Source: Gavia stellata
Lineage: Eukaryota; Chordata; Aves; Gaviiformes; Gaviidae
DNA length: 64,000 nucleotides
Direction: 5' to 3'
Assembly: GCF_030936135.1 (NCBI RefSeq)
Contig: NC_082595.1
Location: forward strand, 74,062,135-74,126,134
Part shown: positions 25,251-35,830 of the stretch, one piece after another
How the letters are laid out: each line of letters begins with the position of its first letter
Position numbering within the stretch: position 1 is the first letter of the stretch
The notes under the pieces: generated by a model
Databases searched by the model: none
Seen by the model: the letters and a program-made list of their open reading frames with translations, nothing else
What the model was told of the DNA's origin: nothing
Program-made: the position numbers and the translations under genes

Positions 25251-25550
25251 CCTCCCGGCCTGGGCCGCGGCCTGCGCCCCGGCGGGCGGGCGGAGCACTC
25301 CGGCACAGGGCGCAGGCGCGGCGGCGGGCGGGGCCCCGGCCCGCACCCGGGGGAGGTTAAGGCGCGTCGGCGGCCTACCGGCACCGGCCCGGCCGCGCCG
25401 CCTCGGGGCGACTGTTGGTGGAAACCGCCTGGAACTAGACATCCCTGCTGCCATCTCGGGCTCGCGGGGGTCCCACTGCAGGGCGGGCTCCCCCAGGGCA
25501 GCGCGGGTGGGTGCTGAGGAGACAGCACCAGGTACCGCGTAGGACCCCTT
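24780..25550. promoter_or_regulatory. CpG island / CYB5R4 promoter
   Basis: Dense CG dinucleotides and high GC surround exon 1 in an otherwise AT-rich region. No TATA box is visible upstream of the start codon, as expected for a housekeeping promoter with dispersed starts. I infer that the transcription start lies within about 25260-25550. Confidence 0.8.
25176..25250 (-). CDS. CYB5R4: CYB5R4 coding exon 1
   Basis: Encodes residues 1-25 (starts [12 protein letters not shown], ends GGRAK) and ends at an AAG|GTAGGG donor. I chose this ATG because the mammalian protein starts with MLNVP. The frame stays open upstream for 68 more codons to another ATG at 25454, so a longer N-terminus is formally possible. 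The exon lies in a CpG island. Confidence 0.93.
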
Positions 25551-26464
25551 GTGTCACCTGCGAGTTTGTCTGCCGTTGCACTGAAGGTGGTTTTACATCC
25601 AGGTATGGTGCTCGAGGCTGAAGGTTATTGTAACGGGCGCTATTGCTGCCACCCACGGTTCGAAAGTAAAATGGTGCGAACGGCTGTGTGGGAAGACCTG
25701 CTCCCTCCTGCCGAGCTGTGTCAGGCCCATGGGAGGAGATACGATGGGGTAAGCGCTCCAGGGACACAGTTGACACACTGAGCCAGCCCAGCCCACAACA
25801 ACACACACGAGCAAGGACAAGTTCAGGTATGTACACAAACTGTGCCTGGTAGAGGCACCGGCCTTTGAGTTAAAATTCAGATCTTTTTGTTCCTTTAGGA
25901 GCTTTGGCCACACAATACCAAACTTTACTTATCAAAAACAAACTCGCAATCAAGACAACTCACACTGGACCTTTTTCCTCATTTCTTCATGTCCACTTTA
26001 CAAACAAAACTGATAGTTTCATACTGTATGTATCTATAACAACACAGCTCATGTGCATGAGAGAGCATGAGTGACTTAAGGCAAACCCCTTCTTCAAAAG
26101 CAAATACTAGAGTAGAATTTGGACCCTTCTCTCCATCTGGAAGAGAGCTATACTGTTTCTTTTCTATGTTTGAAACTCCATTGTAACAGCAGGCACAACA
26201 TTAGAACACTTAATCCAATGATTCCTCGATATGCTTCCACCTGGAGCCTCCTAAATCACAATAAAAAAAGCTTTCCTGGTGTCCTCAAACTTTGAGGAAA
26301 TCACATAACTATAGAGCACTTTAAAGCAAGGCATCCATTCTCTGCTCCTAAAATTGATGTCCAAGTTATGGTCTACCAAATAATAGGACCTTAGATGAAA
26401 AATACTAATCAATACCTTTCCTGCCTAAAACAGGACAGGAATAGAAGAAAGGAAAAAGGCTCAG
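25251..26464. other. CYB5R4-RIPPLY2 intergenic spacer
   Basis: The spacer is about 1.2 kb between the CYB5R4 start codon and the RIPPLY2 poly(A) region. The left 300 bases belong to the CpG island and presumably hold the CYB5R4 5' UTR. The rest is ordinary sequence with no repeat recognised. Confidence 0.75.
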
Positions 26465-26488
26465 ATAAAAATTACAAAACACTTCAGT

Positions 26489-26494
26489 TTTATT
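26489..26494 (-). terminator. RIPPLY2 poly(A) signal AATAAA
   Basis: AATAAA on the minus strand (TTTATT on plus) about 105 bases after the RIPPLY2 stop codon, in an AT-rich 3' UTR. It would place the transcript end at about 26465-26480. Confidence 0.7.
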
Positions 26495-26597
26495 AAGAAT
26501 AACTTACATACAAATAAATTATCTTTAAAAATACTATAATACATTTTTATATTAAGTTTAAATTAAGTCTTAGAAGTTGTGTTGGCCTTTCCTGGAA

Positions 26598-26763
26598 TCA
26601 GCAATCTGATTCTATTCTTGAATCTTGTTCCGGTTCATCTTCATCATCTTCGCTATCCGAGTCTTCATAAAAGGAAATTGTAGCTTGAACTGGAAAGTTT
26701 TTCAGAAGTGCTTCAGCTTCCTGATATAAGTAATCATAGCACCTTGATTTGGGCCAAAATAGT
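26598..26763 (-). CDS. RIPPLY2: RIPPLY2 last coding exon (Ripply domain)
   Basis: The acceptor is TTTCAG|ACTATTTTGG. It encodes LFWPKSRCYDYLYQEAEALL, then KNFPVQATISFYEDSDSEDD and an acidic/polar tail ending in IESDC and TGA. This is the T-box-interacting Ripply homology region and is the strongest evidence for the gene. Confidence 0.97.
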
Positions 26764-29021
26764 CTGAAACAAGTATACAATAGGTTTGCTTATTGTTATT
26801 ACATGTTCTACTTGGAGGCTGACAGACAAGAAACAGCAGTGAAATTCTGCTAAGACAAGCATCCTACAGAGTTTTTCCTCACATGCTCAATAGCTTTCTA
26901 CATTTAAATAAAAAAATATTCTCTGGATTCTGTATTTTTATCTGAAGAGATAAAGATGCGCTTAAAGTGCTAGTTTTGCAGCAAAACCACTCTAAAGCCA
27001 ACGATCTACTGCATCTGAAACTTCCCACTCCAGTACCTCATTAACAGTATTACCTGCGGATCTGATCCAAGTAGTACTGCCCTCACTGGAACTATTCCTA
27101 GGTAATATAATGGGCGTCAAACAGGATCCCCAATTTACTTGGATTAAGTTAGTAGTTTTGTTACTGAAGGTCCCCAACCTAAGTCATTGTTTACAATGGT
27201 CTGAGACAAATCTCAAAGTGAAAGGAATGTTAAAGGTCTAAGGGGATCAGACCTTGATATTTCACCCCTGTCTTTCCAAGAAGAATCATTTAACAGACTC
27301 CTTACAGAAGGCACCCCATGGGTCTATATTTTAAAGTAGTCTGTGCTGTATCCAGAAATTAACATAAAAATCACTGACAATATCATGATGTAGCAAGGGC
27401 TACCAGCTAGTGAGATCATATATTCCAATTAACATGCTCCACAGTTCCTGTTCCTTTTCAACTAGCATCCTCTTTTGCTTACAGTTTGGAAGTAGCTGGA
27501 AGAAACAGACAATAGAAGTCCCAAGAGCTAAGAGGCTAGCACATTGCAACATAATTAAATGCTGACTACAGATTGTTTGTAATTATACGTTAAGAAACAG
27601 AACTAGATGGTTTTCTAGCAATTACAAGAAGTGCTTTCTAGGCTACTGTTAAAAGAGAGCACTGCTTCCTTTGTGGCACAAAGCAACTGACACTTGCTTT
27701 ATGACTTCTCTCCATTCCCGCTGTTCCCTGGGGCATTCACTCGTACCTAAGCACTGGAGCAGTCACAGTGAAGTCAGGGCCTGTGCAATTGCTTAGGTGG
27801 TCTGTGCATCAGTATTTGAAGGATCAGAGCCTAGATTTTGGCGAAAGCTGCATCTTGTCTGGAAGAACTACCTGTACAATTACTTTAAGCACCTTGCAAC
27901 ACCTACTAGTACTTCTGAATACAGACTGTCCTACAGATTCAACTGTGGTTATTTTCTTTATTTCCTTTTCAGAACTGACAGCGTGATACTATCGTTACCT
28001 TCATCATTAAAGCAGTAGTTACACAAGCATTCTTCTTGGCAATGCTGGCTAAGTCAGTCCATACCCTCTCCTCCTGCCACTCTCTCCCATGCCTGCACCT
28101 GCTCCCTTGCACCAGGGGGACACTGGAGGTTTGCACAGCGAGACAGCCTAGGATCTACCCCCCCACCTCCCGTTTTTTTACTCCTGGGCACAGGAATGAG
28201 TAGCAAGGTGCTTCAGCCAACTCTGCCACCACAAAAGACACCCACATAACTGTGTGCCTAAGTCCCACACCACAGAAGCATGTCAGCATCGCAGCTTAGA
28301 GGTCTGGTAAGTCCTCAAGTGCTGGCAATCATTTGCCCAAGGACCTGTCAGTTCAAAAGCACTTAGATGGCTCAATCCCTCCGAAGGCACTTTAATATCT
28401 ACATAAATAAACGGGTGGGATCACAAGGGGCGGGGGAGCCAGCGTGTGGCCAGCCCGGCACGACACTGCCGAGCAAAGGACTCTTCCCTCCCGGCCGCGA
28501 GGGGGCCGGGTGCCCGGAGCTCCCCCGCGGGACCCAGCGGCGGCCTGGGACAGCCACTTACCTGACGGGGTGCGTGTACTGCGCCAGCTTTCGGGAGGCC
28601 TCCGCCTGCCCGCAGGGGCTGTGAGGCTGGGGAGGAGAGAGCAGAGATCAGCCCGCCGGCACGGCACCCAGCCCTCGGGGGGCCGCACCCCGAGCAGCCC
28701 CCGCCTCCACCCCGCCGGGACTCCCTAGACGTTACCGCGGCGATGCCGGCGGCAGGCGCTCTGCCGCGCCCCGCCCGCCCCCCACCGCTGCGCCGCCCCA
28801 CTCACCGCGGCGGGGCCGGTGCCGCTCCGCCGGCCCACCTCGCCCGGCGCGGGCACCCAGGGCCTCCAGAAGGGCGCGGAGCTGCGGGGCGAGGGCAGGA
28901 CCGTTAGGGCACGGCCGGGCCGCGCCCCGCAGCGGGAGGGGGCGAGGGGCGAGTGCCCCTGCGGGGGCAGGGCTGCCGAGGGCGGGCGGCGGCACCCGCA
29001 CCCCGTCCCTCCTCCCTCCAT
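26598..29021 (-). CDS. RIPPLY2: Ripply transcriptional repressor 2
   Basis: A small nuclear co-repressor of vertebrate segmentation. It recruits Groucho/TLE through a WRPW motif and binds T-box proteins (Tbx6) through its C-terminal Ripply domain, ending Mesp/Tbx6 activity at the somite boundary. The sequence shows FWRPW in the first exon, then HPVRLFWPKSRCYDYLYQEA and the NFPVQATISFYEDSDSEDD stretch at the C-terminus, which is nearly identical to mammals. Read without an intron in the first segment, the protein has 148 residues (human about 128) with WRPW at 52-55. With a possible short intron removed from the first segment it would have about 108. A TATA box and CpG island lie upstream and a poly(A) signal downstream. 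The gene lies directly upstream of CYB5R4 on the same strand, as in human. Confidence 0.95.
26764..28561 (-). other. RIPPLY2 last intron
   Basis: About 1.8 kb with GT/AG ends. No repeat element recognised. The right edge merges into the CpG island. Confidence 0.85.
28562..28626 (-). CDS. RIPPLY2: RIPPLY2 middle coding exon
   Basis: Encodes PHSPCGQAEASRKLAQYTHP, then V and two bases of the next codon. The acceptor is TCCTCCCCAG and the donor CAG|GTAAGT. The end (HPV, continued as RLFWP in the next exon) matches the HPVRLFWPK junction of the mammalian protein. The upstream intron is about 179 bp. Confidence 0.92.
28806..29021 (-). CDS. RIPPLY2: RIPPLY2 first coding segment (WRPW)
   Basis: From the first ATG after the TATA box the frame is open to FWRPWVPAPGEVGRRSGTG and ends at a GCG|GTGAGT donor. 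Two models fit. In one this is a single 72-codon exon. In the other a short intron is removed, from a GGG|GTGCGG donor after codon 6-7 to the CCCCGCAG acceptor just before 28881. That intron keeps the frame (MEGGGTGSAPFWRPW). The 20-odd bases upstream of the acceptor are pyrimidine-rich, so the second model is credible. Only the part from 28881 down is certain. Confidence 0.8.
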
Positions 29022-29075
29022 CCTCCGCTGGTCCGCGGCCGCGCGCCTCAGCCTGCCCGCCTTGGGCCCGGAGGC

Positions 29076-29082
29076 TTTTATA
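29076..29082 (-). promoter_or_regulatory. RIPPLY2 TATA box
   Basis: CTATAAAAGCC on the minus strand, 55 bases upstream of the RIPPLY2 ATG. A start about 30 bases downstream (near 29046) would give a 5' UTR of only about 25 bases. A TATA box inside a CpG island suits a tightly timed developmental gene. Confidence 0.75.
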
Positions 29083-29127
29083 GCCGGCGGCGGCCGCTGC
29101 GCTCCGCGGCGCCCACCTCCGCCGGCT

Positions 29128-29309
29128 CATTTGCCAGCGCCATCAACAAAAAGGCTCCGCGCGAAGGCGCCGCTGTGTAAACACGGGGCGCGGACGCGTG
29201 CATGCCCCAAATGGCCCCGGGGGGGGGGTGGGGGGGACTTGGCAAGTCGGTGTTAATCGCACTTGAGCAGACACATGGCTGCTGCCCGGGGGGGCAGCCC
29301 CTGTGGGAA
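29128..29309. promoter_or_regulatory. Cluster of E-box, T-box-like and RBPJ-type sites upstream of RIPPLY2
   Basis: E-boxes (CANNTG): CATTTG 29128-29133, CAAATG 29208-29213, CACTTG 29260-29265 and CACATG 29272-29277. A T-box half-site-like GGTGTTA lies at 29249-29255, next to the CACTTG box. GTGGGAA, the RBPJ/Su(H) core, is at 29303-29309, and a second copy is at 29461-29467. The motifs are seen directly. Their function is inferred from the known activation of ripply2 by Tbx6 with Mesp factors (shown for Xenopus bowline) and from the Notch link. Confidence 0.5.
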
Positions 29310-29689
29310 CGGGGCGGCGGGCGCGGGGCGAGGCAAGGCAGCACCGGGGCCCTGGCCGGGCCGCTCTCCCGCCCCGGCGGCGGGGTCAAGCCACCGCAGG
29401 CGCGGCCTTTTGTTGTTAAAAACGTGTTCCTTCATCCCCTCAAGCGGCGAGACACGGCCTGTGGGAAGGGAGGGCCAGCGCCGCCGGGCCGGTAGCGCCC
29501 GCCGCTCCCCGCCTCCCCGGCGGCGGGAGCACGGCTGCCGTGAGCAGGGAGCGCTTCCGAGGCGCCCGCGCAGGGTGCGCAGGGTGCGCAGGCACAAAGG
29601 GATTTCTCGCTGGGCTCGTGGAGAAAAGGACGCTCCTTAGAAGGGCCCTTGGTTCCTCGCGCGCCACCCCTCCCCCGATACGCTCGGTA

Positions 29690-32600
29690 ACACATTCCCC
29701 CTAAGACAACACTGCTATCTTAGCATAGTGGCTTTTTTTTTTTTTTAAAATAGGGTATTTTTACCGAGGAAACGTACCTTCCTTTATTCTTTTTCATGTG
29801 GTGCCGACACTTCATTCCTCTGCCAGCATCAGATGCTGTTGCTACACGCGCAAGGCTTTATGCCAAACTTGTATCGTTTCCATGTTCCCCGGTACCAAGG
29901 GAGCTTATTTTTCTTTCTATTTTTATTTTCCTTTTTTTCCCCCCCTTTTCTTTCTGAGATTGCAATCACTGATGCATGTGAGGGGGACAGAAACAACAGT
30001 GATCGTAGATAAGTGCTAGTAAACAGTAATAATATCAGCGCTGGGGAAGCTAGGAGCGTTGGAAGGATGAAGTTGCCCTAGATGCTGAAGGAGGGCTTCA
30101 AACCCAGGTGATTTATTGGCCCATTAAAGACTCACGTTACTGAGACACCACAAAGACTGAGGCACTGTACTCTTTGGAATAATATTTTGCCTTTTTGAGC
30201 ATAGCCATAAGGAGTGTGTCTGCCTTAGCACTGCCCAAGAACAGCTGCAGCTAGAAGGTTGCTTGTGCCTTCTCTACAATATTTTCAGCTAATATTTTCA
30301 CTAAGTAGTATCTGCAGTACCAGTTGTAAAAAATGTTATGTATTAGAAGCTGTGTGGGAAATGTAATCAGATTAATAGCATTAGATTAATAGCATTTTTT
30401 CAGATCTTTAAGTCAAAACCAGATGTAGACTGAGTTGCCTTTCTGAAGAAAAGCAACATCTCACTTCGAAAGAGAAACAGATGGAAGAGTGTACACATTT
30501 AAACTTGTGCATGCTGTGACACATTCCAACTTCATCAGTGGATGTATTCTGTCATTTCAGAGGTTTCTGCCATTTGACTGCTTAGAAAAATTTATAATTA
30601 TTAGGACTTTAGGAGTTATTAAAGGAAAATGTATTTCACAGTGAAAAACCCAACTTAGTAGGACAATAGGGTTAAGCCAAATGTTTAAAAGAGTAAGATT
30701 TCCAGAGTAATTTTACTGCACTGTGATATTTGTAGCTGTTTGCATTTTTCCCCACCTCATTGTCACTGTGGCCTAGGGTCAGATTAATTAAAATCAAAGT
30801 GAACAAAAGGCTCAAACTCCAGGTAAGTATTCATCTTGCAGTTAAGGAATGGAGAATAGAGCAAAGTAGCTTGTGCAGTAAGTTGAGCTTGATGGTAAGC
30901 AAAATTGTATCCATTTTTTCTCTGTTTCCAAATGGCTACTGTGAAACCTTGTCAGATGAGGTAAAGCGTAAAACAGATGTTTAAAAGCTGTCTGATGGTA
31001 GATTCTTCTTTTGCCTAAATGAAGTGAGAGAAATATTTTTTGTAGTTGGTATTTCTCTTTTGAGAAATATAACACAGGCTGTGTAAGAAAATAAAAGAGT
31101 AGAAGCTAGGTTCATTGTCTAAAGAAGAAAAGCAGAAACATCCTCCATCACATTAGTAATGAAAAAGGACTAAGAGAACGCAACATAAGCTTTATCTGTC
31201 TGATAAAGCATAAAAATGAGTTTCAACGTCTACAGTAGAAGCAACAAAAGAAAGGGTGTCTTTGGCCAACGACTCTTAATTGTCTCAGGATTCTTTTTAG
31301 TACCTGCCCGAAATGAGAAAATATCCTAGGGAGAAAGTGTGATTTACCCATTAGAGAGCAAATTGAAACAGAGGTGTTGAAAGGATAAGGAGAAAATAAT
31401 GGCTAACAGCTGTTGTTCCCCTGCATATTTTCACACTGTATGACTCTTCTTGGCTTTATAGTTTAGTAATGCAGTTCTGTTTATTGAGAGAAATACAAAC
31501 GTCTGTCTTTGCAATAATAACTTGTTATGATTGACACTATAAAAAAACCAAAAAAACCCTAACATTTTGCCATCTTCCCACTGACCTTGAAATATAGGCT
31601 AGAAATTGTTAAATCAAGGCTAGAAGATTCTTTGTCATGGCTATCTTTTCTTCTTCAGTTTGTGCACAGAACAAGAGTACCAGCGCATTGGTAACTTACT
31701 GTCTGAGCCACGGTTTAATTGTGCTAAAACCTCTGTATGCAGGAGCTGCATACAGCCGCAGAGCAAGTATTTGGTCAAATAGGAGTGATAGAACATGCCT
31801 AAAAATGGGTTTTTTTGCATATAGTAGAGGAAAGCATAGTTCTGAATTCATCATGAAGTTTGATAGAGACAGTCCCTTCATGCATTCTTGACTCATCTAA
31901 TTAAAATTATATTCTCCTTTCTGTGCCTTAGTTCCTGCTTTTTTGTATTTCAACTTTAAAAAAAAAGTATAACTCCTGAACTGAAGGTTGTTCTTTTTTG
32001 TATGTATATAACTCGACTGCCTTTAGTAAAGCAAGGCCGGGAGTCAGGATCTAATACACTGCTGTAAGTATTATAGTGGAATGAAAACTGAAATATGATG
32101 TTGTATGGTTTTATTTACCCTCTTAGGTAATAATAAAAATATCTAGATATTCCATCAGTTTTCAGCTTCTTGAAAGTTTCTCTCAAGATCATAGATTTTT
32201 TTTATTTCCTTATGTCACTTTCCAAGCAGGTCATAGCGGGCAATTTACAGGGTTCATTTCTGTTTATCCACAGTTTGATTTTCGTAGGGTTTTTTGTATA
32301 ATTGAAATTGAACAATTTCAAATGCGGTACAAATAATTCTTGTACAGTCACTCTGGATTTACAGCAGTAGAACTAAAACACCAGTTTTGTTTTCTCAGAA
32401 CGTATACCAAGCAGTATTTATCCAGAATAGAAGTAATTAACTTGGTTTCGTTTAAATTGATTAAAAGTGCTTTTGTGGCTTTCTGCAGTAAGACATCTTG
32501 AAATGTAATGCACTGTTAATAGGATACACAGAAGAGCAAACACAGAAGTCTGCACAGATTTGAGTGTGCTACTATAAACAAAGAAGGTGTTCACAAATGG

Positions 32601-35600
32601 CTTAGAGCTAAATTTGACAAGACAGTGCTAATCCCACTTGGACATGGGAATATCTGGACAGAGGACACTCAGCTGGCTTCGTATTAGCCTCTCTGAAGGC
32701 AGTGATAGCTCTCATTTATTAGTAAAACAGGGACATTGTATGATTATTGCTGCATGAGTTTATATAGGGAGAGAATTGACTTGATCTTGTTAGGACTTTA
32801 TTTTAGGGAGAAAGGCAAGGTCAAACATGTGGAACTGCTTCTCTGCTTACTGAGACTGGACTGAGGAAACTGATTAACAGACAAAATTTGATCTTGAGTA
32901 TTTTATAGCCTAGCTTCATCTTGATGCTTCCAATTTTGGCAGCATTTCAGGACCGGGTTTTGCAAAATAAGTGTATGCCTGCTATTTGCATACAGAGAGT
33001 GACTCTAGAAGCATATGTCATTTATTTACATGTTTGTTCTATTAGCTCATAAATGGGTCATTTCTTGCCAGTAAATGCAAAGTTTGCATAGGAAATTTAT
33101 GTGCACAACCTTGGTAGATGTTCATCTGTATGCAATTATAATTACTTTACTGGAAACTTTGCAGTAGTGTCTTATGAGGCATCAAGCATTTTTTAGCTGT
33201 GATATGATATACGGGGCATTTTTTCTGCTATAATTTGAAAGTAAAGCATCAGTCTGTAAAGAACAAAGAACAGCACAGATGGTTTTACCAACCTCTATCC
33301 TCACCATTATTTGTTTTTAATACAGTATTTTCGATATCATTAATGTACCTGAAAGTGGGCTTGGTTCAACATTTCCACAAAATAAAATTTTTTGTCAGTA
33401 AATAATTTAGGATCCAAACTAGGTCCTAAGAAATAAAATAAATACAAGTTAAGTTTTCTTATTAAAAAAAAAAAAGAACAGAACTTAATCAGCAGATCAG
33501 TCTATTCACATTACCAATGGCTATAAAACTATTGCTTGGTTAATAAAGACCATGCTTGTCCTATTGCTGTTGTGTATTTTTTCCATCTTATTTATATACA
33601 AAGATGCAGCACATATTCAAACAGTGTAATTCCACTAAAGCCCAAGTGCCCGGTGTTTCCTACAGAGAGGTATGTTTGGAGGCCTAAGATGAAATGCTCT
33701 TTCATGGAGATATCCATCCCACTTCTTCCTATCTCTCTGGATTTTGTCTAGGCTGTGATAGTATTAAATGTCATTCTTTCATTTTGTGGAGAAAATTATT
33801 CTTCCCCTTCCTCTATTCAACTGGACAAGAAGGGTTGCATGAACGCTGGAAGGAAAACTTTGTGAAAAGGAGGGATGCATTTCCAGGAAAGCACACGTCT
33901 TTTCTCCCTCTTTTGCTATTGGGAACCTAGTTCCTGGTGACTTGGGGAGCACCATCACCTGGGGTTAGAGGATTCAACAGCGAATGGCCTCACTCGAAGG
34001 GGCACAGCCCTGTAGTCTGCTCTGTCAATAAGACCCAAAACCTCCAACTTTGCCAGATTTATCCTGGCCCTGATGCCGTTATAAACTTTGTGGTGACATG
34101 AGCACATTTGGGTGATCATTGGTACCTGCTGGGGAATAAGCAATACATTTGTGTTTGTGTGTGTGGCACACGCACACCTGCTTGAGGCCCCCCATGTCCA
34201 TGTGGCAAGGTGTGACTCCACACAGAAGGTTGGGCTTCCTCATTTCCCTCCCCCATTGCACTCCGCTCCCAGGCCCAGGCTGGCAAATGGTAAAGGATAA
34301 TGTATCCACATGGGAAAGCGACACATTAAGGGACTAAGAATGTGTAATGGGATCAGCCACCAGTTACGGGGATCTTTTTAAAAATAAGAATATCATTTGC
34401 TGTTGAGTTACGGGCACTTTAAATTCCATGCAGATAAGAAACAGGGACATCAGTGCTGAACACCAATCTTGTAACCTCTTTTAATAGAATGGGAGTCAGT
34501 GAAACACTGATACATCATTAATGCCGGGGCTCAGCAGAAGTGTCTGCCTTGCTCAGCATAATGCAGCATAATGTCACAGTGTTTGCTGCAGTGGGAGTGC
34601 ACGGTGCTGCAGTATGGCACTGGCAGGATTTGCCCTCTCGCCTCTAAAAAGAAGTGAGAGGCAGCCAAATGAAATGAAGTTGCTCTAGCCCAACAGCTAT
34701 TGACAGAAGAGATGAAGAAATTAGATAATCATTGGAATGTCCTGATCTGACTCCTCTGACTGGTAATACAGTCGTCGGTATTACGTGTCACCTCTCCTCT
34801 CACAATGTTCCATTCAGTTACCTGTTTCTTCAGATTTATTGCTTTCCTGGCTACAAAGATAGTCATGGAGGCAGAGTGGTTGTTTTTCATTTTCCCCTGT
34901 ATCTCTAAGACATCAGCACAGCATCAACTCTCAAAAAGCATGCATGCCGCTAAGCTGGTGGTGTATATAGTGCAGCATTTAACCTCTGGCAGGAGGGAAT
35001 GAATTGCAAGAAACAGCGATGGGTGAGCCGTACCTCTGACAAACAAGCACCTGAGAAAGGCAACGTGAGTCCTAAAGATAGCATTGCCAGCCCTGAGGAG
35101 TACACACGGTATCTTGTACTGCACTGCAGGGATGTCAGAGCTCTTACACAGGCGCCCGGAGATAAACGCTGACAGAGAGCCCCTAGCCCTGTGGTTCCTC
35201 CCTGGCTTCTGGTGACTGATGTTATGAGGATGCAAATTCCATCGTGGCGGAATTTCAGTACTTCTTCATTGCATACTCACATCCCAGTGATCCTTAATGG
35301 TAGCATCGAAGACAGGGAATAGGCTGGTAGTAGTCTGCCTGCCTTAATGAAGATGCAGATAAATAGCAGAGGTACCAAAAGTAAATATTGGAATAACTTC
35401 TTTTTAAGGCTGCCTGTCAGTTCCCTTAAAAATCACATTTTCCATGGTTTATAACTTTCCAAATTTTATTTGGACTAAATTTTTCCATGGTAGGTTTGTT
35501 CAGGCTTAGTCTGGGAGAAAACTGATTGAAATAAGACAGCTCAAGTCATTGAGCCATTTCCAAGACTGAGGGAGAAATGGTAGAAACATCATCTGGCAAC

Positions 35601-35830
35601 ATAAAAAACTTCTAGTGCCTTTTTTGGGGAGGAGTTTAACAAGTACACGAGTGCTGCATGGTTTTGGACCGTGAAGCTTGCTATCGTACCAGGTATTTGC
35701 CTTTTGTTTTTTCTCTGAAAATCCACTCAAATTCAGCCAATTTCCAGGTCTATAAAAATGAGAGTTTGAGTCGCTCACTAAAAAGACTTTCAAGAATTTA
35801 CTTACTAAATTCCTTGAAGAATTAACTCTG
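29690..35830. other. Gene-free stretch right of RIPPLY2
   Basis: About 6 kb of AT-rich sequence with no exon or repeat family recognised. A direct repeat AGATTAATAGCATT occurs twice at 30368-30397. Around 32940-33180 and 34370-34600 the sequence is rich in TTTGCAT-, TAATTA- and CATTAA-type words and could be conserved regulatory DNA; this is inference only. Confidence 0.5.

Larger units (their letters stand above)
28420..29690. promoter_or_regulatory. CpG island over RIPPLY2 5' end
   Basis: Very GC- and CpG-rich sequence over the first two coding exons and some 650 bases upstream of the start. It includes a G10-T-G7 run at 29219-29236 and a triple GCGCAGGGT-like repeat at about 29569-29591. 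Confidence 0.85.

Noticed and set aside
25111..25542. 143-codon plus-strand frame over CYB5R4 exon 1.
   Set aside because: It is the antisense shadow of the GC-rich exon and promoter.
28819..29640. Several Arg/Pro/Gly-rich plus-strand frames in the RIPPLY2 island.
   Set aside because: They are GC-composition shadows of the RIPPLY2 first exon and promoter.
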